Assembly: GCF_001263205.1 (NCBI RefSeq)
Contig: NZ_CP012333.1
Coordinates: forward strand, 8,351,501 to 8,415,500
Reading direction: 5' to 3'
Origin: Labilithrix luteola
GTDB taxonomy: Bacteria; Myxococcota_A; Polyangia; Polyangiales; Polyangiaceae
Length of the DNA: 64,000 nucleotides
The notes under the pieces were generated by a model. It was not told the DNA's origin, made no database searches, and was given only the letters and a program-made list of their open reading frames with translations. Made by a program: the position numbers and the translations under genes. Positions 52,721 through 60,547 of this stretch are shown piece after piece. Numbering within the stretch: the stretch's first letter is position 1; the number at the start of each line of letters is the position of its first letter.

Positions 52721-53931
52721 GGCTTCCCTCCGAGAGAGAGAACGACTCCCTGCCCGCCGATCCAGACATGTCCTGGCGATGGCATCCACACGGCGGTCAG
52801 CTTCGGGCGGCGCGTCCCGAGACCAGCGATCTTCATCCGCGACCAGGACTTACCGTCGTAATGGAGAACCGTCGCGGCGTCGCCCACTGCCCAGATATCG
52901 GAAGGTGACGAGCCCCAGATTGCATGAAGGTCGTTGACCGTCGGGATGTCGGAGACGATGTCCCAGGTCACGGAGTGACCCGTGTAATGGCGAACGATGC
53001 CCTTTGCACCTACCGCCCAGGCCTCGGATCCCGACGCCGCCCATACACCGTGGAGCGAGTCCGACGTTTGACTATTGAACGCGCGCACGTCGGGGGTGTC
53101 ACTCTCCGCGTTCGTGATGTGAAGCGCGGCACCGGCATGGCCAACCGCCCAGAGATCGTTCGCCGACGAGCCATGAACGCTCGTCATGTCACCGCACCAG
53201 ATCTCCTTGCACAGCTCCCAGTCGATCGCGTCACTGAGCTCGAAGGTTCCGCTGTCCGAGGCGCGAACGCGCCAGACGCCGGCTGTTCGATTGCCGGCGC
53301 AGCCGTTGGACTCACAGATGTTCTCCGTCGCGCCCCAGAGCCAGGCTGCTCCGGGCGCGGAGAATGCCGAGACGAGAGCCCTCTTCCAGCTGAAGTAGTC
53401 CCATGAATGGACGGTTTGTTCGACGGGTAGCCAGCCGCCGGCGGACGGGGCTCCCGCGTCCGGGACCTCGATCCCGCGGGCGTAGAGCTCGGTGAGTGAC
53501 ACGACCGCGACCTCCGCCGAGTCGCGAAGCCAGAGCGCATGCACGGACTTCTGCTGGCCGATATCGGAACGTGTCCAGGAGACCCCGTCGAAGTGCGCGA
53601 CGGCTCCGAGTGCCCCGGCGACCCACACGTCTCGCTCGGAGCGTCCGACGATGGCGTTGATTTGCGTCCGTGCGTCGAGACCGCCGTTCGTGCCGAAGGG
53701 CCCGTTCGGACAGAGGGCGTCCGCGGAGCACTCTTCCGGGAAGTACTCGCAGTCAGTGCACGGAGCGGCATCGCCGTCGGAGGCTGCGTCGGCTTGCGCA
53801 GCGTCGACGGTTAGCGGAACAGAGGCATCGTGCTCGACCAGCACGGCTCCTTCGTCGCCCGCACAGGCGTTGAGCAGGCCGGTGAGCGACATCGCCGCGA
53901 TACCGGCAACTACAAGATGACAGGTTCTCAT
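52717..53931 (-). CDS. Propeller-like lipoprotein B
   Basis: 404 residues from ATG 53931, which overlaps the stop of the Cys-rich gene. The lipobox is GLLNACAGD; a linker with a small Cys pair (CTDCEYFPEEC) precedes the repeat domain. Repeats end in WVAG or WAVG: NAIVGRSERDVWVAGALGAV, SVHGSSANDLWAVGHAG, GVWAASGSEAWAVGAKGIV, AIWGSSPSDIWAVGDAATVLH and AVWMPSPGHVWIGGQG. This SSxxDxWAVG motif is typical of large myxobacterial surface proteins with BNR/WD-like propellers. Four Cys in the middle (CESNGCAG, CKEIWCG) probably form disulfides. Confidence 0.85.
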   Translation of the reverse strand: MRTCHLVVAGIAAMSLTGLLNACAGDEGAVLVEHDASVPLTVDAAQADAASDGDAAPCTDCEYFPEECSADALCPNGPFGTNGGLDARTQINAIVGRSERDVWVAGALGAVAHFDGVSWTRSDIGQQKSVHALWLRDSAEVAVVSLTELYARGIEVPDAGAPSAGGWLPVEQTVHSWDYFSWKRALVSAFSAPGAAWLWGATENICESNGCAGNRTAGVWRVRASDSGTFELSDAIDWELCKEIWCGDMTSVHGSSANDLWAVGHAGAALHITNAESDTPDVRAFNSQTSDSLHGVWAASGSEAWAVGAKGIVRHYTGHSVTWDIVSDIPTVNDLHAIWGSSPSDIWAVGDAATVLHYDGKSWSRMKIAGLGTRRPKLTAVWMPSPGHVWIGGQGVVLSLGGKP

Positions 53932-55115
53932 CGCGCCGTCGGTCCTCCGTCGCCCTGCTCGCACGGCTCGATCACGCATTGCCCACCGACGCACGCCTGG
54001 CCGACGAGCGCATCGCAAGCGATGCCGCAGCCACCGCAGTTCTTAGGGTCGCTGTCGATATTGGTCTCGCAGTCGTCCGCGGGGTTCCCGTTGCAGTCGG
54101 CTCTACCCTTCGCGCATTGACGACTGCATGTGCCAAAGGTGCAGATGCCGACGCTGTACTTCCGACGATCGGAGTTGCATGGGTAGCCGCAGGACCCACA
54201 GTTGCTCGGATCCGTGGCGAGATCGACGCATTCTCCGTCGCAATACGTCTTCCCGGCGGGGCACAGGCATTCGTATTTGTCTGTCTTCTTGCTGTAGCGG
54301 CAGTCTTGGTCCGCAGGGCAGGCGTTGCCGCACGCGCCGCAGTCGGTGCGGGTCGCCAACGACGCCTCGCAGCCGTTCAGAGCGTTGCCATCGCAATCGC
54401 CCCAGTTGGACCAGCATTTCATGTGTCCGCACTCGCCGTGCTCGCATCCGAAGTATGCGTTCTCCCGCTCACCCCAGTTGCCCGGATCGCAGGCGTTGCG
54501 GCAGGCTCCGCAGTTGTAGTCGTTGTTGTCCGGATCGACGCAGCCAATGTCGGAAGACCATGGCGACGGAGGGCACGCTAGCCCTTTGTCGCAACCGCAG
54601 GTGTAGCCGGAGATGGTTGGGACGCAGGGCTTGTTCGGGTCCGTACATCGGGTGCCGCACGCACCGCAGTTGTTTGGGTCATCCGGTTTGGTCTCGCAAC
54701 CGTTGTCGGCGACGCCATCGCAATCCATTGCGAATGGGATGTTGCACGCGAGCGCGCAGCGGCCCTCGATGCATTCGAACCTTTCGTAAATCGTCGCCAT
54801 CGGACACGCCGCGCCGCAGGCTCCGCAATTGTCTCGGTCCGTCTTCAGGTTGACGTCGCAAGGGAAGCGGGAGTTTTCGCAGGTCGTATAGCCCTCGGGA
54901 CACTGGTTTGATGGGCAGTACGCGACCAACGCTCTCCCGTCACCGGCGTCGTCCGGTGGACGAGTGAACGAAGGCGCCTGCCCGTCAGCGCCACAGAAGC
55001 CGGTTTCACAATCGTCGCCGATCGACAGCGTCTGAGTGGAATCGACGCAGGCTGCCATTGCCACGAAGAGCGTCAGTGCGACACCCCACGCGACGGTCAT
55101 TCTCGAGATTCGCAT
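53928..55115 (-). CDS. Cys-rich lipoprotein with NCGACG repeats
   Basis: 395 residues, with a lipobox (FVAMAACVD). The mature protein is almost entirely made of Cys-rich units of about 40-45 residues of the form DxxNCGACGxxC followed by C..G.C....... DCD...NGCE (for example DRDNCGACGAACP, DPNNCGACGTRC, DYNCGACRNAC, RTDCGACGNAC, DPSNCGSCGYPC, DPKNCGGCGIAC). The family is abundant in myxobacteria and is often mis-annotated as tryptophan synthase alpha chain. It should form an elongated disulfide-stabilised rod outside the cell. It follows the sigma-factor gene by about 75 bases. Confidence 0.9.
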   Translation of the reverse strand: MRISRMTVAWGVALTLFVAMAACVDSTQTLSIGDDCETGFCGADGQAPSFTRPPDDAGDGRALVAYCPSNQCPEGYTTCENSRFPCDVNLKTDRDNCGACGAACPMATIYERFECIEGRCALACNIPFAMDCDGVADNGCETKPDDPNNCGACGTRCTDPNKPCVPTISGYTCGCDKGLACPPSPWSSDIGCVDPDNNDYNCGACRNACDPGNWGERENAYFGCEHGECGHMKCWSNWGDCDGNALNGCEASLATRTDCGACGNACPADQDCRYSKKTDKYECLCPAGKTYCDGECVDLATDPSNCGSCGYPCNSDRRKYSVGICTFGTCSRQCAKGRADCNGNPADDCETNIDSDPKNCGGCGIACDALVGQACVGGQCVIEPCEQGDGGPTAR

Positions 55116-55190
55116 GCGTCCTCAGCCCATGTGCTCATGGGGATCGATGCAGAGTCCCCATGTACTCATGAGGATGCGGACAGGGAGTTG

Positions 55191-56717
55191 TCAGGGATTG
55201 CCCACGCAGCTCGTGGAGATGCGACGGGTGAGGGGACTCTTTTGATGACTATCGAGGAAGGCCTTGCCCTCGCGTACGGCTTCTTCGCGACGGTTGAGGC
55301 CGCAAAGGGCGACGATGCGCTCGACGACGCGGTCGTTTGCGAACCAACCATTCGGGAAGAGACGAGCGTGCTCGTCGAGCAAGCTGAGCGCCCGTTGCCC
55401 GTCGCCACCTCGAAGTGCATGGCGCGCCTCCCCGAGCAGCTGAGACTCTCTCTCGAGCGTGTCGGTGGTTCCGCGGTCGTCTCGAGCCTTCGAGTCCGTG
55501 CTCGTGTTCACCGCGGCCGCCACCTCCGGTTTTTTCGCGGTCGCTTTTGCGGTTGTTGTTGCCTTCGCGGTCGCGCTTGGGAGCGCGGCAACCGGAACGG
55601 AGTCCATGGTGATGGGCGAACGAGGGGCTTCCGGCGGGCTCGCCACAGCCGTCGTCGGCTCGTTCGTGGCGGCGGCCTGCACGGTCGCGACCGGACCAAG
55701 CGCGTTCGAGTCGAGTGGCGCCGACGTGAGTTCGAAGCGGTCCTCGTGTACGAGCCATCGGCCGACCAGCGCGAGTGCGACGCACGACACCCCGGCGAGC
55801 TTCAGCCATAGCGGAACTCCGGCCACGATGGACGACGCCTGCGGGGGTCCGAGAGAGCTCAGCCTACGGTTCGCCGTGTCGCCGAGTTGCCCGCCTCGAC
55901 CGCCCTCGGGCGAGCCCATCGCCGCTTCGGCGTCGATCGAAGATCGGACCTTCTCGAGGACGCGCTCCGCATCGCCGTCGGCGGGCTCGTAGATGCTCCC
56001 TAGCAGCAGCAGTGGCGACCGTCGCTTTTCGGGGTCGGTGCTCACGTTGGACCTCCAGCCGTCACGTGCACGATGCCTCGCGAGGCTCGCGTCGAGATGC
56101 GCGCGCGCCACGCGCAGACGGCTCGTTGCGGTGCGCTCGTTGATGCCTAGAATCTCGGCGATCTCGGCAACGGGTCTTTCTTCGATGTCCGCAAGGACGA
56201 GAATGGCGCGTCTGTCGGGATCGAGCTGCTCGAGGATCTCTTCGAGGATGCGTATGGTCTCGCTCGTCTCAGCAGTCTGATCGGGCGCGCCTGCCGAGGG
56301 GGCGGGGATGATGTCGACGTTCGCGTCGATATCCGTGTGAACCATCCGTCGCCGGTGCGAGCGACGATGCCGCTGGACGACCCGAAAGAGCAGCGCGAAG
56401 AGCCACCCCCGCGGCGACCCCTTCAACTCATGCGTCCCGAGCAGACGATGAACGACGACGAATGTCTCTTGAACGACGTCGTCCGCCTCGGCGCGGCTTA
56501 CCCCCAGACGTCGCGCGCTTCTCCAGACGTACGCGAACTCCGCCCGGTAAAGCTCGGCGAAGAGAGATTCCACGGATGCAGTGTGCGAAGTCACGACGGC
56601 CCTGCCGGGACGGGGTGATGTCGGCTCCTCGGCCGCGGACCGCGGCGCGGGATCGAGACGAGCATCCTGCGTCCAGGAGATAACCATCGTAGTTAGTCTT
56701 CCGCGAGGCCGGCCCAT
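55191..56717 (-). CDS. ECF sigma factor fused to a transmembrane/repeat domain
   Basis: Up to 508 residues in one uninterrupted frame. Residues about 45-215 are an ECF sigma factor: region 2 (LFAELYRAEFAYVWRSARRL, DDVVQETFVVVHRLL) and region 4 (LEQLDPDRRAILVLADIEER, VAEIAEILGINERTATSRLRVAR). A transmembrane helix follows (about 306-325, WLKLAGVSCVALALVGRWLV), then an Ala/Thr/Lys linker and a C-terminal helical repeat (ESQLLGEARHALRGGDGQRALSLLDEHARLFP). In related genomes the second half is usually a separate gene after the sigma gene. GGAGG before an in-frame GTG at 56045 suggests it can also be made alone. Starts at 56687 or 56594 are alternatives. Confidence 0.88.
   Translation of the reverse strand: MGRPRGRLTTMVISWTQDARLDPAPRSAAEEPTSPRPGRAVVTSHTASVESLFAELYRAEFAYVWRSARRLGVSRAEADDVVQETFVVVHRLLGTHELKGSPRGWLFALLFRVVQRHRRSHRRRMVHTDIDANVDIIPAPSAGAPDQTAETSETIRILEEILEQLDPDRRAILVLADIEERPVAEIAEILGINERTATSRLRVARAHLDASLARHRARDGWRSNVSTDPEKRRSPLLLLGSIYEPADGDAERVLEKVRSSIDAEAAMGSPEGGRGGQLGDTANRRLSSLGPPQASSIVAGVPLWLKLAGVSCVALALVGRWLVHEDRFELTSAPLDSNALGPVATVQAAATNEPTTAVASPPEAPRSPITMDSVPVAALPSATAKATTTAKATAKKPEVAAAVNTSTDSKARDDRGTTDTLERESQLLGEARHALRGGDGQRALSLLDEHARLFPNGWFANDRVVERIVALCGLNRREEAVREGKAFLDSHQKSPLTRRISTSCVGNP
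56043..56057 (-). promoter_or_regulatory. Internal ribosome site and GTG start within the fused gene
   Basis: On the minus strand GGAGG lies 6 bases before GTG 56045, in frame with the sigma-factor part. Initiation here would give a 284-residue membrane protein (STDPEKRRSPLLLLGS...) without the sigma domain, matching the separate anti-sigma-like genes found after ECF genes elsewhere. Confidence 0.5.
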
Positions 56718-56732
56718 GATCGGGAAAAGTGA

Positions 56733-57728
56733 TCACGGCAGGACGATTTCGGCGCCGAAGCTGAAACGCAGGGCAACACGCTCGGGTTCGTAGAGGTACT
56801 GTTTGCTCCCCGGAGCCCCGAGGATGACGATTGGTGTGTCCACAGGAAGGAGGACGTCAGCCCGGGCCACCGCGCGAACGCGACGAGCGAGGTCGAGCTC
56901 GCAGCGCGCTCCAAGCACGCCGGTGGGCCATGCCGTCCAAGCGGACTTCGGTGAGCGGATCCCGAACCCCTCCACGCGCATGTAGGTCAGCTCCAAGTTG
57001 GCGGCGGGCCCGAACGCGAACGGCCCGAGCGGGACCATGTACGCTCCGAAGATCCCGACGGCGAACGTGTCGAACGATGCACCCGCACCGAGGGCGGGCT
57101 CGAAGACTGGACGCTGGCGGAACGAGAAAGCGCCGAGCGCCCCAACCCGAAAGCGTCGAAGGTCGAGCGCCGCAGACGCGAAGATGCCGGCACCGAGGCG
57201 GGGGAGGCTGCCTGACCCGATCGCGGAGCCCACCCCGAGCGCCACACGGTTCGGCGGAGCGAGGGGTTCGCGCTCGCCCTTCGCGACTAGCCGCGCGAGG
57301 GGAGGGGCCTCGGGCGCTGGCGCTACGGCGGCAGGAGTCTCCCTCTCGCGCGACGGTGAGGCTCTCGTGGGATCGATCGCCAACGAGATCGCGACAGCGG
57401 CCGCCTCGGCGAGCGCCGCACAAGACGTGCCTTCGATCGTGCGCGTGTCTTCGGCTTCGTCGGCGCGTATCGTCAGCTCGAGCTCGAAGTGTGCGTCACC
57501 CGTCTTCTGGAGCACGCCTCTTGCCATCACTCCGCCGGGAATGGTCGGCGGTGCGCGAAGGATCTGCTCCACACGCTGGACGACAAACGTTGCATCGGGG
57601 CAGCCTTCGGCGGCCTCCCACGCAAGCTCGAGCGGCGCCGGTGCACTGTCGGCGTAGGCGTGCCGAGCACCGCTCACCACAACTACGAACACCGCGAGTG
57701 CCGTTCTCGCGTCCACTTCGTGTCGCAT
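56733..57728 (-). CDS. Exported protein with beta-barrel-like C-terminal domain
   Basis: 331 residues. The signal peptide ends near HAYADS (residue about 28). The N-terminal domain (about 30-130) follows a myxobacterial pattern: LAWEAAEGCPDATFVVQRVEQIL, FELELTIRADE, and RTIEGTSCAALAEAAAVAISLAIDP, with two Cys. After a Pro/Ala linker, the last 165 residues alternate hydrophobic and polar strands rich in Gly and aromatic residues (RVALGVGSAIGSG, VGIFGAYMVPLGPFAFGPA) and end in LRFSFGAEIVLP, like a small outer-membrane barrel. The gene ends 15 bases before the sigma-factor frame, so the two are probably co-transcribed. Confidence 0.78.
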   Translation of the reverse strand: MRHEVDARTALAVFVVVVSGARHAYADSAPAPLELAWEAAEGCPDATFVVQRVEQILRAPPTIPGGVMARGVLQKTGDAHFELELTIRADEAEDTRTIEGTSCAALAEAAAVAISLAIDPTRASPSRERETPAAVAPAPEAPPLARLVAKGEREPLAPPNRVALGVGSAIGSGSLPRLGAGIFASAALDLRRFRVGALGAFSFRQRPVFEPALGAGASFDTFAVGIFGAYMVPLGPFAFGPAANLELTYMRVEGFGIRSPKSAWTAWPTGVLGARCELDLARRVRAVARADVLLPVDTPIVILGAPGSKQYLYEPERVALRFSFGAEIVLP

Positions 57729-57729
57729 G

Positions 57730-57885
57730 CTATCGCGGAACGGCAGGGCGTTCTACAATCCCATAGAGCTGCACGAGCGTATCGAGCAAGTCGATCGAGA
57801 ACGCCGATGCCCGGACGAGGAGATAACGTTCGTCGTCGATCGCGATCATCGCGCGCGACGGATCGATGTCGATCCGACGGAACAT
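57730..57885 (-). pseudogene. Possible fragment of a V4R/XylR-N-type sensory domain
   Basis: A 51-residue frame from ATG 57885 reads RRIDIDPSRAMIAIDDERYL followed by LVRASAFSIDLLDTLVQLYG, then a short tail and TAG. The RYLLVRASAFS..L..T..LYG pattern resembles the start of V4R-type domains that precede kinases or sigma-54 activators in myxobacteria. Everything downstream of that start is missing, so this is a truncated relic if the match is right. Confidence 0.35.
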
Positions 57886-57930
57886 CGGTTCGAATTCGGT
57901 GCAGCGGGCTTGTCGGGTGGGGGCCCGGGA

Positions 57931-58344
57931 TCAGCGGGCGAGGGCGGTGACCTCGACCTCGATTAGCCAGTCCGGCTGGGCGAGGCGGGAGACCTCCAGC
58001 AGGGTGTCCGCGGGGTAAGGCTCGGTGAGGAACTCGCCGCGCAGGGTGATCACGTCGTCGAGGTTTTTGGCCATGTCTCGGACGAAGATCCCGACCTTGA
58101 CGACGTCGGTGAGGTCCAGGCCCGCCTCGGCCAGCACCCGCTCGACGTTGCGGAACGCCTGGCGGCCCTGCGCGAGGAACCCGCCCTCGACGGTGTTGCC
58201 CCGCTCGTCGAACCCGGCCTGCCCGGAGACGTACACGACGCCGTTGGCCTTGATCGCTTGCGAGATGCGGTAGGGCGCGTACCAGTCGGGGGTCGTGGCG
58301 ATCTTCTCGATGGCGGGGGCGGCGGTAACGGTCTGTGCGGTCAT
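57931..58344 (-). CDS. RidA-family (YjgF/YER057c/UK114) protein
   Basis: 137 residues with GAGGA 7 bases before ATG 58344. Family features are ISQAIKANGVVYVSGQAGFDERG, QGRQAFRNVERVLAEAGLDLTDVVKVGIFV and the C-terminal LIEVEVTALA. RidA proteins hydrolyse reactive imines or enamines, but the Arg that contacts the substrate carboxylate in the P-x-R-S motif is replaced here (YPADTLLEV), as in non-archetypal Rid subgroups, so the substrate is open. Third positions are almost all G or C and differ from the neighbours, suggesting transfer, perhaps from an actinobacterium. It is a single gene. Confidence 0.88.
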   Translation of the reverse strand: MTAQTVTAAPAIEKIATTPDWYAPYRISQAIKANGVVYVSGQAGFDERGNTVEGGFLAQGRQAFRNVERVLAEAGLDLTDVVKVGIFVRDMAKNLDDVITLRGEFLTEPYPADTLLEVSRLAQPDWLIEVEVTALAR

Positions 58345-58363
58345 GACTGTTCCTCAGAATCAA

Positions 58364-58379
58364 ATGCAGCCATCTGCAT
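58364..58379. promoter_or_regulatory. Palindromic operator-like site upstream of the ridA-type gene
   Basis: ATGCAGccatCTGCAT is a perfect 6-base palindrome with a 4-base spacer, extended by AT-rich flanks, 20 bases before the start codon. It is suited to a dimeric repressor. No regulator gene is adjacent. Confidence 0.45.
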
Positions 58380-58411
58380 ATTTGGCGTGTACACGGACAG
58401 GGTGATCACGT

Positions 58412-58732
58412 GTGCCCTGCTGTCAACCGGATGACGAGGAGCGATGTGGCCGCGCAGATCTGGGAGTGCCATGTGCCTGTCTGCTCTTCTCGACATGGCG
58501 GTTCGGACACCGCCATCGCATCACGCTCAGGGGCCGGAGCCTCGTCTTGCCACGCATCGTCGGTTCGAGCGTCGCGATCCTGTGCGCGCAGATCTACGGC
58601 GGGCGCACGCTCGATGCCTTTACCGTCGAGCTCTCCTTCACGAGCCGCCGGCGGTTCGGCTTCAAGGTCTACGATGCGGACGAGCTCGGCGATTTCTTAA
58701 CGCGCCTCGAGCAACGACGATGCGGGCGTTAG
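58412..58732 (+). CDS. Hypothetical protein, possibly partial
   Basis: 106 residues. The first 30 (MPCCQPDDEERCGRAD) look unlike a natural N-terminus. The rest is protein-like: ACLLFSTWRF, HRITLRGRSLVLPRIVGSSV, a hydrophobic strand, VELSFTSRRRFGFKVYDADE and LGDFLTRLEQRR, which fits the second half of a small bacterial PH-type domain. It may be the remnant of a longer gene interrupted near the ridA-type insertion. Confidence 0.4.
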   Translation: MPCCQPDDEERCGRADLGVPCACLLFSTWRFGHRHRITLRGRSLVLPRIVGSSVAILCAQIYGGRTLDAFTVELSFTSRRRFGFKVYDADELGDFLTRLEQRRCGR

Positions 58733-59171
58733 CGATGCTCCGCTACGAGCGAGGACACTTCGAAGACAGTCACGAGCATCGGCCGTCTCGTATTAGGCTT
58801 CGCGCCCACGGCGAAGGCAAAGCGACGACTCGGACGAGCCGCCTTCTTCCTCGTCATCGTCCTGGGCGCGGCCGCCACGATGCTCTTTTCACGTCGCGTG
58901 GCGCGCCGCGGGAAGCGGGAACTCAGGACGCGTCGGCGCACGCCGCGACGCAGCAAGATGCAGAGATCTCCGAGCCGTTTCACGGCGGCAGAGTGCCTTC
59001 CGCGAGCAGCACACCCCCCTTCGACGACATCCGTCGAGACGTGGCCTCGAGATTCGCGTTGGTCGGATGGTGCTCGAATCGAAGGCGCGGTCGAAGGCGC
59101 AACAGGCGATGAGCGTCGCAACGGGCAATGTCTCTGGTCGTTCGCTGACCGGATGCCCTAGGCTAGAGCGG
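58733..59171. other. Gene-poor stretch before a lipoprotein gene
   Basis: 439 bases. One plus-strand frame encodes a start-less membrane-like segment (VTSIGRLVLGFAP, RAAFFLVIVLGAAATMLFSR) that shifts into another protein-like frame further on, as if a small membrane protein gene had decayed. No intact gene is supported. Confidence 0.45.
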
Positions 59172-60362
59172 ATGCAGCGCATACCTCTCGTACTCGCAAC
59201 GCTTGGCATCGCGCTGGTTGCGGCGTGCGCGATCGTGGAGGCGCCAGCGCCTCCGACGAGTGCCTCGACCCCTGCGGATGCCGCGCCGCCTTCCTTCACC
59301 GAAGGGGACGCCGCCTCGCCCGCGCCGACCCAAAGCCCGTTCAGCTTCGAGCCGCTTCCGTTCGACCAAGCACCGTCGATGCTCGCGGTGGTCGGCGACA
59401 GGCCGGTGTATGCCGTGCTGGCCTCGGAGAAGCGCCTTTGGCTGAGAACGGGCTCACACTACTTCGAGGGGCATAAGTGGGGGCCCGCCGTGTCGTTCGA
59501 GCACAGCGGAGCGACGTTCCGTGCGCTTCATGGCTACGACATTCCGTTCACCTCTTCGGACAACGAGCCCCCTCGCGTGTACGTGGCAGAGAGCGATGCC
59601 ACCCTGCGACCGATCACCCCCGAGGGCATCGGGGCACCGGTCGAGTTCTGCACGGCGCCCACGAGCTGCCGCACGACGGCCGATGTCGTGAGCGTGACTG
59701 GCCCTGGCCCCGGGCCCACCCACGCGCGAGGCGCCGTGTGGATGGTCCGAGATCCCGAGGGCATCGCGTTCTATACGGAAGAGTCGTCCTCGCGCTTGGT
59801 GCGCACTGCGCTCGCGCCGATCGGGGGGACGAGCCGTTTGCTCGAGCTCGTCGACGACCCTCCCGGCGTCGCCACGGCGATTGAGCATGATGGGAAGTGG
59901 ACCCTCGTGCGTCTCGCGGCCGACGCCGCCACCGTGCGCGACGAGGTCGCACTACCGGAGGGCTTCCAATATGTGCATCTTGCACGCGGCGCAACCTCGG
60001 GCAGCGGGCAAGAATCGCACGACGCTCTACACGTGCTGGTGGCCGGTGCCGAAGGCGGCGAGGCGGCGCTGCAGCTCAGTTCTGACGGGCCCTCATTGAG
60101 CTGGCATTGGCGCGCCTCGGTATCTGCCGAGGCCTCGTGGTACCGACGCCTATCGACGTTGCTCAGTGGCGACGCCTACGCTGGCTGCTACGTCTCCGGC
60201 ACCGACCTCTTCTGTCGAGACTCGAAAGGCGAGCCCGTCGGGCGCACCCCCAGCGTGCTGGCAGCGTCGAGCCAGGGAGACCATGTGTTCGCTCTTGTGG
60301 AAGTGACAGCTGGCAAGTATGCCGCCGACGTCGCAGCCTACTTCGGGCCCATCTTCCCGTAG
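59172..60362 (+). CDS. Putative lipoprotein of unknown function
   Basis: 396 residues from ATG 59172; the upstream in-frame ATG (59067) would bury the signal sequence. The lipobox is IALVAACAIV, with an Ala/Pro/Ser linker (about 22-55). The remainder looks like an irregular propeller (VYAVLASEKRLWLRTG, GAVWMVRDPEGIAFYTEE, KWTLVRLAADAAT, ALHVLVAGAEGG, AGCYVSGTDLFCRDSKG) with two Cys pairs. It resembles the propeller lipoproteins at 51371 and 52717 in style but lacks their WAVG motif. It is monocistronic. Confidence 0.7.
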   Translation: MQRIPLVLATLGIALVAACAIVEAPAPPTSASTPADAAPPSFTEGDAASPAPTQSPFSFEPLPFDQAPSMLAVVGDRPVYAVLASEKRLWLRTGSHYFEGHKWGPAVSFEHSGATFRALHGYDIPFTSSDNEPPRVYVAESDATLRPITPEGIGAPVEFCTAPTSCRTTADVVSVTGPGPGPTHARGAVWMVRDPEGIAFYTEESSSRLVRTALAPIGGTSRLLELVDDPPGVATAIEHDGKWTLVRLAADAATVRDEVALPEGFQYVHLARGATSGSGQESHDALHVLVAGAEGGEAALQLSSDGPSLSWHWRASVSAEASWYRRLSTLLSGDAYAGCYVSGTDLFCRDSKGEPVGRTPSVLAASSQGDHVFALVEVTAGKYAADVAAYFGPIFP

Positions 60363-60547
60363 TCGCGCCACGTGACAACTGGCGGAATGGCTGATGCACC
60401 ACTTCCCGAGCTCGCACTGAACCTTGCCGAGGCGCTCGCCCGGGGGCCCGGTGTCCGCCGCAAGCGACGCGCGACGTTACCCGAGAGTCCGCTGGATTCG
60501 GTGCTAGCGAATCGTGACGCTGCGTCCGACACTCGCCTCGCAACCAA

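Noticed and set aside
53928..55115. Tryptophan synthase alpha chain
   Set aside because: This name is attached by error to NCGACG-repeat lipoproteins; there is no TIM barrel, and the protein is a Cys-rich lipoprotein.
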